64,000 bases of DNA from Epilithonimonas bovis DSM 19482 (GTDB taxonomy: Bacteria > Bacteroidota > Bacteroidia > Flavobacteriales > Weeksellaceae). Shown piece after piece: positions 27,354 through 34,577 of the stretch; positions within the stretch are counted from its first letter, which is position 1, and each line of letters begins with the position of its first letter. The notes beneath the pieces were generated by a model, which ran no database searches, had not been told where the DNA came from, and was given only the letters and a program-made list of their open reading frames with translations. The position numbers were made by a program, and so were the translations under genes. The DNA lies in contig NZ_FTPU01000012.1 in assembly GCF_900108115.1 (NCBI RefSeq), positions 1-64,000 on the forward strand. Reading direction: 5' to 3'.

Positions 27354-27881
27354 TTACAATCCTACCACAAAACCTACACTCGGGACAAAACCACTGCTGA
27401 AAATACTGCTCCTCTCCTTCCACAGGACGTTATACATGACCCCAAATTGTATAAAAGCATTGTTACCAATACTTTGCATATAACCGCCGCCAAGATAGAG
27501 CGCTGTCTCGTCTTTATCAAATTTATATCCCGTATATTTTTCTTCGGAATTAATAAAATACTGCTGAAGATTGGCTCCCAAAAAGAACGACCGGGCAAAA
27601 TAATAATTAACAAATGGCCCAACCCCGAACATTGTCGATTTATAATAATTAGATGTTTGCCAGGATACATTGCCTATTATCCCACCTTCCAGCTGATCTG
27701 TAATCTTATATCCAACCCTGGGAGAAACCTGCAGATTAAAATAACTGTCGCTGCCAAATCCCAAGCCTAAGCCTCCACCAAAAGTCCACCGGTTGTTTTG
27801 TGTGCCAGAGTTGACGGCAACTTGTGAAAAACCTAAAATACTTATCACTAAAAACAGGAAACTAACTAATTTTTTCATCAT
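27354..27881 (-). CDS. Outer-membrane beta-barrel (porin-like) protein
   Basis: A 175-residue protein with a signal peptide (LVSFLFLVISILGFSQVAV) and alternating hydrophobic strands rich in Gly, Tyr and Phe (for example GGGLGLGFGSDSYFNLQVSPRVGY). It ends with the strand VPSVGFVVGL. The pattern is that of a small 8-strand OmpA/OmpW-like barrel from Flavobacteriia. It should reside in the outer membrane; substrate or adhesive role unknown. It is monocistronic between clpC and the divergent mnmA. Confidence 0.8.
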   Translation of the reverse strand: MMKKLVSFLFLVISILGFSQVAVNSGTQNNRWTFGGGLGLGFGSDSYFNLQVSPRVGYKITDQLEGGIIGNVSWQTSNYYKSTMFGVGPFVNYYFARSFFLGANLQQYFINSEEKYTGYKFDKDETALYLGGGYMQSIGNNAFIQFGVMYNVLWKERSSIFSSGFVPSVGFVVGL

Positions 27882-27933
27882 ATCGATTTTTTCAATGTTT
27901 AAAATTATGGTTTTTTTGCGAAAGTTTTAATTG

Positions 27934-27941
27934 TATTTTTG
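27934..27941 (+). promoter_or_regulatory. -7 promoter element of mnmA
   Basis: TATTTTTG, an exact TAnnTTTG, with a TTTG 15 nt further upstream (27915-27918), slightly closer than the usual 18. The leader to the start codon is about 45 nt. Confidence 0.6.
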
Positions 27942-27991
27942 CATTCTCAAACTAAGGGCTCCCGTGAAGAGTTCCGTAAAATTGAAACATA

Positions 27992-29179
27992 ATGAAAATA
28001 GTAGTTGGCCTCTCCGGAGGCGTAGATTCCAGCGTAACGGCTTATCTCCTGCAACAGCAGGGCCACGAGGTTATCGGTCTTTTTATGCGTAACTGGAACG
28101 ATGCTTCGGTAACTTTGGAGGACGAATGTCCGTGGATCGAAGACAGTAATGATGCGCTTCTCGTCGCACAAAAATTAGGCATCCCTTATCAGGTTATTGA
28201 TATGAGCGAGCTTTACAAAGAGCGCATCGTAGATTATATGTTTGATGAATATCAGAAGGGGAGAACGCCCAATCCCGATGTTCTCTGCAACAGGGAAGTA
28301 AAATTTGATGTCTTTATGAAAACGGCGTTGTCGCTTGGTGCTGAGAAAGTGGCAACCGGGCATTATGCCAGAGTAGAGTCGACTTTTGACAACAATGGAA
28401 AAGAGATTTTCCACCTTTTGGCAGGAAAAGACAATAATAAAGACCAATCCTATTTCCTTTGCCAACTCAGTCAGGATCAGCTTTCCAAAGCGTTGTTTCC
28501 GATCGGGGAATTAACGAAACCAGAAGTGCGGGAAATTGCGAAAGAACAAGGCCTGGTGACGGCTGACAAAAAAGATTCTCAAGGTCTTTGCTTCATCGGG
28601 AAAGTGAGTTTACCCACTTTTCTACAACAACAATTGGTTCCAAGAGAAGGCGAAATTGTAGAAATATTCAATGATTTTGCTGAATATGCTAAACCTCAGC
28701 CCAAATTCAATTCAAAACAAGAAGAGTTGGAATATCTGTCTGCAAAAATCGATTATAAAAAGGAGGACGGAAAAGTCATCGGGAAACACCAGGGTGCACA
28801 GTTTTTCACCATTGGGCAAAGCAAAGGTTTGGGAATAGGAGGCCACAAAGAGAGTTGCTTTATCATCTCCCGAGAGATGGAAAACAACATCATCTTTGTT
28901 GGTGAAGGCAGAAACTTCCCGGGACTCTTCCGCAAAGCTTTGAAAATAGATAATGCCGAAGTGCATTGGGTAAGAGAAGATCTGAGGTTGAAAAACGGCG
29001 AATCTATGAATGTTCTGGCAAGAATCCGTTACCGCCAGGCTTTGGAAAAAGCGACCATTTATCAATATGAAGAAGGATTCTATATGGAATTTGATAATCC
29101 TCAATCAGCGATTGCCGAAGGACAATTTGCCGCGTGGTATCTGGATGATGAATTAATTGGTAGTGGTGTGATTGCCTAG
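27992..29179 (+). CDS. mnmA: tRNA 2-thiouridine(34) synthase MnmA
   Basis: A 395-residue PP-loop ATPase. It has SGGVDSSV (residues 8-15) for ATP activation, the catalytic first cysteine in [12 protein letters not shown] (Cys about 96), the second in SQGLCFIG (about 196), and the C-terminal tRNA-recognition barrel ([23 protein letters not shown]). It inserts sulfur at C2 of the wobble uridine of Lys, Glu and Gln tRNAs. Together with MnmG, encoded 20 kb away in this window, it makes the modified wobble uridine. Family length is normally about 360-370; the extra residues form an insertion near 225-255. A terminator follows. Confidence 0.96.
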   Translation: MKIVVGLSGGVDSSVTAYLLQQQGHEVIGLFMRNWNDASVTLEDECPWIEDSNDALLVAQKLGIPYQVIDMSELYKERIVDYMFDEYQKGRTPNPDVLCNREVKFDVFMKTALSLGAEKVATGHYARVESTFDNNGKEIFHLLAGKDNNKDQSYFLCQLSQDQLSKALFPIGELTKPEVREIAKEQGLVTADKKDSQGLCFIGKVSLPTFLQQQLVPREGEIVEIFNDFAEYAKPQPKFNSKQEELEYLSAKIDYKKEDGKVIGKHQGAQFFTIGQSKGLGIGGHKESCFIISREMENNIIFVGEGRNFPGLFRKALKIDNAEVHWVREDLRLKNGESMNVLARIRYRQALEKATIYQYEEGFYMEFDNPQSAIAEGQFAAWYLDDELIGSGVIA

Positions 29180-29572
29180 ACAATTAGTCGAATCACAAAT
29201 AAAAATAATTGACCTTTCAGAGATTCTGAAAGGTTTTTTTTATTCATTAAACTGAAAATTCTTCGACTCCGCTCAGGATGACATTGCCAATATTATTTTC
29301 TATTCATAGTTAAGCTAGGCAGATTCGAAGCCTCAGATTATAAAATAATGATCAATAATTTCATTAAAAATTAAAAAACCTTGTTCATCTATATATTTCA
29401 ATTTTTCGTCGACAAATATCTGTCATTCTTCTATAACTTAATATTAATGGCACTTTCAGGCACAGGTATTGAACATACTAAGCAAGAACGCTAATTAAGA
29501 TTAGCAGTTAAAATAAAGATTATGAAATCGTAAGATTGCATATGACCTTTAAACCAAATAAAAATTTTGCAT
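29180..29572. other. Intergenic region with terminator and a spacer repeat
   Basis: This 393-bp gap holds the mnmA terminator at 29213-29241. It then holds a GC-richer motif at 29261-29285 (CTTCGACTCCGCTCAGGATG and following bases) that resembles a spacer repeat I know from Flavobacteriia genomes and is echoed at about 42513-42535. The remainder is AT-rich, without a supported gene or RNA, and should include the promoter of the small secreted protein. Confidence 0.5.
29213..29241 (+). terminator. mnmA terminator
   Basis: Stem CCTTTCAG / CTGAAAGG with a 5-nt loop followed by eight T residues. Confidence 0.88.
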
Positions 29573-29881
29573 ATGAAAAAGTCAGTTTTAGCAGCAAGTT
29601 TATTGATTGCATTCGCTGCTGGTGCACAACAAGGAAGAAATGATATGAGGAACGTAAAAGTTGAAACGCATCAACCTCAAAAAGATTTTGCAGGAATAAG
29701 ATTGACACCAGACCAGCAAAGAAGATTGGATGCCCTCTCAAGAGAACGATTGACCGAAAGAGAATATCAGGCAAAAATCAGAAAAATACTGAACAAGCAA
29801 CAATACGAGAATTATATGGCCTGCCAACACAAAGACTGGAAAAAAGACAGAGACTTTGCAATGAATGGCCCTAGAAGATAA
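29573..29881 (+). CDS. Small secreted hypothetical protein
   Basis: From the ATG at 29573 (MKKSVLAASLL) this is 102 residues; a second ATG 6 bp upstream is possible. A clear signal peptide ends AAGAQQ. The mature part is short, very basic and helical, with TPDQQRRLDALSRERLTEREYQAKIRKILNKQ-like repeats of charged residues that recall the Spy/CpxP or Bacteroidota periplasmic helical family (LTxxQ motif), though I cannot assign it firmly. It probably acts in the periplasm. It is flanked by its own terminator, which is shared with the convergent response regulator. Confidence 0.7.
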   Translation: MKKSVLAASLLIAFAAGAQQGRNDMRNVKVETHQPQKDFAGIRLTPDQQRRLDALSRERLTEREYQAKIRKILNKQQYENYMACQHKDWKKDRDFAMNGPRR

Positions 29882-29897
29882 ATCAAATTTCTCATGA

Positions 29898-29923
29898 AAC
29901 GCTCGGATTACCGGGCGTTTTTT
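29898..29923. terminator. Bidirectional terminator
   Basis: Stem AACGCTCGG / CCGGGCGTT (one G-T wobble) with an ATTA loop and a T-run, between the convergent small secreted protein and LytTR regulator genes. Confidence 0.8.
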
Positions 29924-29925
29924 AT

Positions 29926-30672
29926 TTAATTCCCTGCCAGCCAATCTTTAAAATCTTTCACTCTATCCCGGCTTACTGTAATCTCTTCATCTGGCTGATA
30001 TTCCAGATCTACTTTGTAAACTGGCGACGTATGAATGTTTTTGATATAATCGGAACTGATAATAAACTGTCTGTTAACCCGGAAAAATTTTGTTTCGTCC
30101 AAAACTTCTACTAATTCGTCTAAAGTGAAGTCTGTCGGAAAATTGCGCTCTTTGGTCTGCAGATACACAATTTTATTTTCGCTGTAGAAACAACTGACAT
30201 CATTGATGGAAACCACTTTGAGATTATAGCCAATTTTCACCAAAATCCTGGATAGCGTTGCTTTTTCTTTCTTAACTATTTGTCTGATTTCCTGCGAATT
30301 AACACTTCCTTCTTCCGGCAGGAAAGATTTGAATTTTTCAATCGCTTTTGCCAGATCTTCTTCTTCAATGGGTTTCAAAAGATAATCAATACTGTTTAGT
30401 TTGAAGGCTTTTAGTGTGTACTGATCAAAAGCGGTTGTGTAGATGATAAAAGCCTTGGTAGAAACTTGATCAAAAATATCAAACGATAAACCATCACCCA
30501 AAACAATATCTGAAAAAATCAGTTGTGGATGTTCATTTTCCTTAAACCAGTCTACTGCTTCTTCCACAGAATTAAGGCTTGTAACAACTTCTAAATCAGA
30601 AAACAAGCTCAATAATTTTTGCAACCTTCTGACTGCCGGTTTTTCGTCTTCGATGATGATCGTTCTTATCAT
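29926..30672 (-). CDS. LytTR-family response regulator
   Basis: A 248-residue two-component regulator. The receiver domain (1-120) has acidic residues in IIEDEKPA, the phospho-acceptor Asp55 in IFSDIVLGD and the conserved Lys in DYLLKPI (about 107). The C-terminal LytTR DNA-binding domain (about 140-245) shows the EN(K)IVYLQT and FFRVNRQFIIS segments. It is the last gene of the kinase-2TM-2TM-regulator group and presumably phosphorylated by the LytS-type kinase. LytTR domains bind two direct repeats of about 9-12 bp spaced two helical turns apart. Such pairs occur at 32723-32755 and 40341-40373, which makes this protein the likely regulator of both. Confidence 0.93.
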   Translation of the reverse strand: MIRTIIIEDEKPAVRRLQKLLSLFSDLEVVTSLNSVEEAVDWFKENEHPQLIFSDIVLGDGLSFDIFDQVSTKAFIIYTTAFDQYTLKAFKLNSIDYLLKPIEEEDLAKAIEKFKSFLPEEGSVNSQEIRQIVKKEKATLSRILVKIGYNLKVVSINDVSCFYSENKIVYLQTKERNFPTDFTLDELVEVLDETKFFRVNRQFIISSDYIKNIHTSPVYKVDLEYQPDEEITVSRDRVKDFKDWLAGN

Positions 30673-30743
30673 TTTTTTTTAAAACATTTTTTAATTAAGC
30701 CCCATAGGCACAATAGAAAAATTATTGGACTATGTTTTTAAAG

Positions 30744-31043
30744 TCATTTATACTTTTCTGTCAGTTCTTTTATTTTCCTGTCTTCCCAATCTTTTCCTAA
30801 AAAATAACCTGGGCAGAAAACGCCTGCAGCATGCGCTGCCAATCCAATTCCCCAGAAAAATGGTGTTGCCCAGATTTCCCAGCTCCAGAAGCTGTGCTCT
30901 GCACGAATCTCGCTCCAATTGGCAAAAATAAGAAATAGATTGACTAAAATATAGATGGTTAAATGGGTATAAAAACCTTTTAGCTGCTTTACTTTCCTTA
31001 CCGCCTCCAAGTAACGGATATCATTTTCGTTATAAGTTTCCAT
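30744..31043 (-). CDS. 2TM domain protein
   Basis: A 99-residue protein with the 2TM domain: a short charged N-terminus (AVRKVKQLKGFYTHLTIY), one hydrophobic segment (about 27-47), a loop with WSWEIW, and a second segment (about 58-80, FFWGIGLAAHAAGVF). It ends GKDWEDRKIKEL. Very similar domains are in the next gene upstream and at the C-terminus of the kinase. The gene start overlaps the upstream 2TM gene stop by 14 bp. It is an inner-membrane protein, probably modulating or sensing with the kinase; no biochemical role is known to me. Confidence 0.85.
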   Translation of the reverse strand: METYNENDIRYLEAVRKVKQLKGFYTHLTIYILVNLFLIFANWSEIRAEHSFWSWEIWATPFFWGIGLAAHAAGVFCPGYFLGKDWEDRKIKELTEKYK

Positions 31044-31329
31044 GGTTTTGCTTTTTGATTTCTTTATTAATCATATCATTCTCCCAATCAGTATTGAAAA
31101 AAAACAATTTAATCCCTCTAATGGCGAGAATCAATCCCCAGATGATAAAAACCCAGGAAATGTGCATCTGACCCAGATTCTCCGGAAAACCTTGCCTGAA
31201 GAACTTGATCCCATAAACGATTGCAAATACAATTGCAAATACAAGGATGCCTGTATAGAATTTTTTGATTCTTTTGACCCTTTCCACGGCCAATTCGTAA
31301 CGTTGGTTTTCTGTATTAATATTTTCCAT
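31030..31329 (-). CDS. 2TM domain protein
   Basis: A 99-residue paralogue of the neighbouring 2TM protein. The start at 31329 (MENINTENQRYELAV) is chosen because the earlier candidate at 31392 would overlap the kinase stop and add polar residues. The motif order is the same: YELAVERVKRIKKFYTGILV, first membrane segment (about 25-45), second segment (about 60-78, WVFIIWGLILAIRGI), then a basic end NTDWENDMINKEIKK. It starts 17 bp after the kinase stop, so it is co-transcribed. The role is likely linked to the two-component system and is unproven. Confidence 0.85.
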   Translation of the reverse strand: MENINTENQRYELAVERVKRIKKFYTGILVFAIVFAIVYGIKFFRQGFPENLGQMHISWVFIIWGLILAIRGIKLFFFNTDWENDMINKEIKKQNHGNL

Positions 31330-31346
31330 TGTGATCGCTTTAAAAA

Positions 31347-32666
31347 TTATTTTTGATTGTTCATGATCTCCCTGATCTTTTTCTCTTCCCAATTTTTACC
31401 GATGGCAAAAGTGTTCATCGCATGGGCTGCCAATCCAATTCCCCAGCCTAACATTGGCCAGTAAAACCAAAGCTCCTTGGGAGAAGTAATCAGATTGATA
31501 ATGATTAAAAATGGAATAACGATGCAGTAGGAGATCAGGTTTCCGTAGAAACCTTTCAGTTCTTTTACTCTTTTTACCGCTCTTTCGTAAGCGATATTTT
31601 CTGTTGGCTGTGGGGTGTAAGTTGTCATTGTTTGAGTATATTTTTCTATTAATATTGGGATTTTTACTTTGAAAGATGCTTCTGATTTTTCTATAAAAAC
31701 ATTTTCTTTGGTAAGAAGGGCATAACGCTGGACGATGTTGGCCAAACCAATACCGGCGCTCTCTTTGAGTTGCTCTCTGTGCTGAAGGTTGTTTTCGATA
31801 CAAAGAAATTTGCCTTCGGTAAAGATTCTGATATTAAGCGGTTTATTTGACGTTGCGAAGTTATGTTTGATGCAGTTTTCCAGTAATAACTGTAAAGAAA
31901 GCGGGACTACAAATCTTTGCAAATCATCTGTATTGATATCGAAAATGAAATTAACACTGTCTTCGAACCTGGTTTTCAGCAGATTGCAGTAAATTTCAGC
32001 AAATTCTACCTCATCTTCCACATGCACCATTTCTTTATCTTTCTGCTCGAGAACATAACGGTAAATTTTTGACATCGAGGTCGTGAATTTCTGTGCCTGC
32101 TCGGGATTTTCGTCAATCAAAGCGGTTAAGACATTCAGGGAATTAAAAAGAAAATGTGGATCCAACTGATTCTTGAGCGATTCGAACTGGGCGTTGGCAG
32201 ATTTGGCAATCAGTTTTTGCTCCACCACTTCTTTTTTGGTATTCTTTTTCAGCTCTTCCATAAAGCCTTTTGCATGGAGAAAAGCCGAGATCATCAGCGC
32301 AAAATTGATCATAAACCAATTCGCAAAATTGTATCTTCCGGAAAAGAATTGCGTACTGTCCGCCGCGCCCTGTATCAATACAAAATTGATATAATTGAAC
32401 AGGTAAACCAAAATAACATTCAGGATAACCGTCAAAACGATACCAAGAATCGTACGCCGTTTTGTTTGGTCAACCCAGGAAAAACGCTTATTAAGATAAT
32501 CGTTAAGAACGCCGTTGCTTATTCCCATTCCAAAAGAGTACATGGCCGAAATCAAAAAATTATAGACAAAACCTTCAAAATTCTTTTGATCAGAAAAAAA
32601 TAAAAAGAAAAATAAACTGGATCCCAGCGTTATCCAAAGTAATGTGATGAGTGATTTTCTTTCCAT
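31347..32666 (-). CDS. LytS-type sensor histidine kinase fused to a 2TM domain
   Basis: A 439-residue protein. The N-terminal membrane sensor has four hydrophobic segments (about 7-25, 35-52, 73-98, 115-132). A His_kinase domain follows, with phospho-acceptor His171 in DPHFLFNS, the N-box LLENCIKHN (261-269) and the G-box AGIGLANIVQRY (304-315). The kinase proper appears to end near residue 345. From Met347 a complete 93-residue 2TM domain follows in frame (VKRVKELKGFYGN, WGIGLAAHA, GKNWEEKKIREI), paralogous to the two downstream genes. Met347 (ATG at 31626-31628) could also serve as an internal start. Upstream are LytTR-type repeats, suggesting autoregulation. Confidence 0.92.
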   Translation of the reverse strand: MERKSLITLLWITLGSSLFFFLFFSDQKNFEGFVYNFLISAMYSFGMGISNGVLNDYLNKRFSWVDQTKRRTILGIVLTVILNVILVYLFNYINFVLIQGAADSTQFFSGRYNFANWFMINFALMISAFLHAKGFMEELKKNTKKEVVEQKLIAKSANAQFESLKNQLDPHFLFNSLNVLTALIDENPEQAQKFTTSMSKIYRYVLEQKDKEMVHVEDEVEFAEIYCNLLKTRFEDSVNFIFDINTDDLQRFVVPLSLQLLLENCIKHNFATSNKPLNIRIFTEGKFLCIENNLQHREQLKESAGIGLANIVQRYALLTKENVFIEKSEASFKVKIPILIEKYTQTMTTYTPQPTENIAYERAVKRVKELKGFYGNLISYCIVIPFLIIINLITSPKELWFYWPMLGWGIGLAAHAMNTFAIGKNWEEKKIREIMNNQK

Positions 32667-32683
32667 TTCTTAATTTCTTGGTT

Positions 32684-32691
32684 CAAAATTA
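32684..32691 (-). promoter_or_regulatory. -7 promoter element of the kinase operon
   Basis: TAATTTTG on the minus strand, an exact TAnnTTTG, 17 nt before the kinase ATG. No TTTG is present at the -33 distance, which fits activator dependence. Confidence 0.7.
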
Positions 32692-32722
32692 TTCTAATAG
32701 AAGAAGTTAAGCAATTATTACT

Positions 32723-32755
32723 GACCGAACGGTAAAAAAATCCGACTGAATGGTA
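32723..32755 (-). promoter_or_regulatory. LytTR-type direct-repeat operator of the kinase operon
   Basis: Two 12-bp direct repeats on the minus strand, TACCATTCAGTC (32744-32755) and TACCGTTCGGTC (32723-32734), with starts 21 bp apart. The core ACCGTTCGG fits the published LytTR half-site consensus [TA][AC][CA]GTTN[AG][TG] completely. The nearer repeat starts 32 bp from the -7 box. The same arrangement recurs at 40341-40373. Confidence 0.75.
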
Positions 32756-32826
32756 GAAATATTAAGATGCCCTTAAGAAAAAAAGGAACACTATTTGCTT
32801 TTGAGAGCCTGTAATAACTAATTTTT

Positions 32827-33021
32827 ATGAAGAGAAATTTTGAAATACTGTTCGCAGGATTATTCGGGACCGTTGCTGTTCTGAGTGTTATCGCTACAAG
32901 GAAATATTTTAAAAATAAATCTTACAACAGCGAATACTCGGATCATCATCTTCTTTTCGGTAATTCTTCCAAAACTTACGCGGCTCCCGGAGATGGTGTA
33001 GAATTAGACGCATTTTTATAG
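32827..33021 (+). CDS. Small single-pass membrane protein, unknown
   Basis: A 64-residue ORF: a basic N-terminus, one hydrophobic helix (about 6-24, FEILFAGLFGTVAVLSVIA), a basic cytosolic-type boundary (TRKYFKNKSYN) and a polar tail ending GDGVELDAFL. I do not recognise the family. A rho-independent terminator 33 bp downstream supports it as a real transcript. It is divergent from the kinase operon with the LytTR operator 72 bp upstream of its ATG, so it may be co-regulated. This is inference. Confidence 0.55.
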   Translation: MKRNFEILFAGLFGTVAVLSVIATRKYFKNKSYNSEYSDHHLLFGNSSKTYAAPGDGVELDAFL

Positions 33022-33053
33022 AGTTTAACATTCAATATCAATATATTTTAAGG

Positions 33054-33083
33054 TTCCGGTTCTCAAAAAGCCGGAATTTTTTT
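33054..33083 (+). terminator. Terminator after the 64-residue membrane protein gene
   Basis: TTCCGG / CCGGAA stem with an 11-nt loop followed by seven T residues. Confidence 0.75.
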
Positions 33084-33302
33084 GTGGAAAACTTTCGAAA
33101 ATTTTAAGACAGATTTTATTTTCCAAATGATACTTTTGGAACAGTAATTCCAGTCAATTTTATCGCAAATCAAAGATTCGATGAAGTCAAAGGTGGAAAT
33201 TTTTTTTCTTTATTAACTTCTTTAAGACGCAAAAATTTGCGACCTACAGGGACCAATTAACAACTTTTCCTTTTATGTTTTTGTGATAATTTTTATCAAC
33301 TT

Positions 33303-34343
33303 ATGTCAGATTTAATACCAAAAGGGCAAGGCGCCCAGCGTAATGTGACCAACCGATTCGATAGATATACCTTCGAACCGGAAGATTACGAATTGGATAA
33401 AATCAAGACTCAGGTGACAGAAGTTTTTCCGAAAACAATTATCAACATCGTTAAAAGCCCGGATCTTATGATGGATTACTCTATGAATCCCTATCAGGGC
33501 TGCGAACACGGCTGTTCCTACTGTTTTGCGCGGCCAACCCACGAATTTTGGGGTTACAGCGCAGGCGTCGATTTTGAAAGAAAACTGATGGTCAAAAAAA
33601 ACGCGCCGGAACTCCTGGAAAAAACCTTTCAAAAAAAATCGTATGTGCCCAAGCCCATCATGCTATCCGGCAATACAGACTGTTATCAGCCAATAGAACG
33701 TCAATTTGAGATTACGCGGAAACTGCTTCAGATTTGTCTGGATTACCGGCATCCGGTTTCCATTATTACAAAAAACGCTTTGATTCTGAGAGATTTGGAT
33801 ATTCTTGAAAAAATGGCAGAAAAAAACCTGATTTCGGTATCGATGAGTATTCCGACCCTGAATGAAGATTTGAGACGCGTAATGGAACCAAGAACTTCGA
33901 CAGCAAAAAACAAATTGAAGGCGATCGAAGTTTTATCTTCCCACCATATCCCGGTAAATGTGATGATTGCCCCTGTGATCCCCGCTTTGACAAGCGATGA
34001 AAGCCTCGGTATTATGAAGTCTGTCTCCGAAGCTGGCGCCAGAAGCTGCGGCTACACTTTGGTAAGGCTAAATGACACGGTTGAGCCTGTTTTTGTACAG
34101 TGGCTTGAGGCGCATTTCCCCGACAGAAAAGACAAAGTCCTGAATCTCATCCGCTCTATGCGAGGCGGGAATCTGGGAGAGAAACGTTTTTTCCAGCGAT
34201 ATCAGGGCGAAGGCAATATTGCAGAAATGATTCATAAAACCTTTGAGATTGGGAAGAAAAAATTCTTTGCCGGCAAAGAAAGGGCTCAACTTACAACAGA
34301 ACATTTTACCGGAAGCAGAACGCAACAATTACGGTTATTTTAA
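33303..34343 (+). CDS. PA0069-family radical SAM protein
   Basis: A 346-residue radical S-adenosylmethionine protein. The [4Fe-4S]-binding motif is Cx3Cx2C at Cys67, Cys71 and Cys74 (NPYQGCEHGCSYCFARPTHE). Further conserved blocks are GNTDCYQPIE (about 118-127), ITKNALILRD (about 152-161) and the C-terminal FFAGKERAQLTTEHF. It groups by pattern with the PA0069/Rv2578c branch related to spore photoproduct lyase, whose reactions are poorly known, possibly nucleic-acid related. It stands alone between the 64-residue protein and menD. Confidence 0.88.
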   Translation: MSDLIPKGQGAQRNVTNRFDRYTFEPEDYELDKIKTQVTEVFPKTIINIVKSPDLMMDYSMNPYQGCEHGCSYCFARPTHEFWGYSAGVDFERKLMVKKNAPELLEKTFQKKSYVPKPIMLSGNTDCYQPIERQFEITRKLLQICLDYRHPVSIITKNALILRDLDILEKMAEKNLISVSMSIPTLNEDLRRVMEPRTSTAKNKLKAIEVLSSHHIPVNVMIAPVIPALTSDESLGIMKSVSEAGARSCGYTLVRLNDTVEPVFVQWLEAHFPDRKDKVLNLIRSMRGGNLGEKRFFQRYQGEGNIAEMIHKTFEIGKKKFFAGKERAQLTTEHFTGSRTQQLRLF

Positions 34344-34434
34344 AGTCAAATTTTTCTCTTCAATCTAACAAATATTATTTGCTAATCAGCATAATCAGTG
34401 ATAAAACCGTTGTATTCTTTTGAAATGTTTTGAT

Positions 34435-34442
34435 TAGCTTTG
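34435..34442 (+). promoter_or_regulatory. -7 promoter element of menD
   Basis: TAGCTTTG, an exact TAnnTTTG, with a TTG 22 nt upstream. It gives a leader of about 130 nt before the menD ATG. Confidence 0.5.
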
Positions 34443-34577
34443 CGTATTAAAAACCACGAAGACACAGAAGATTTTAGAAAGTTTTTTGAAGTACAAATAG
34501 TATTTGAGCTTATCATTTTCTGTTAGAAAACTCTAATCTTTTTTTATGTGGTTGTAAAATTTATTTAGTTTTCCCCA

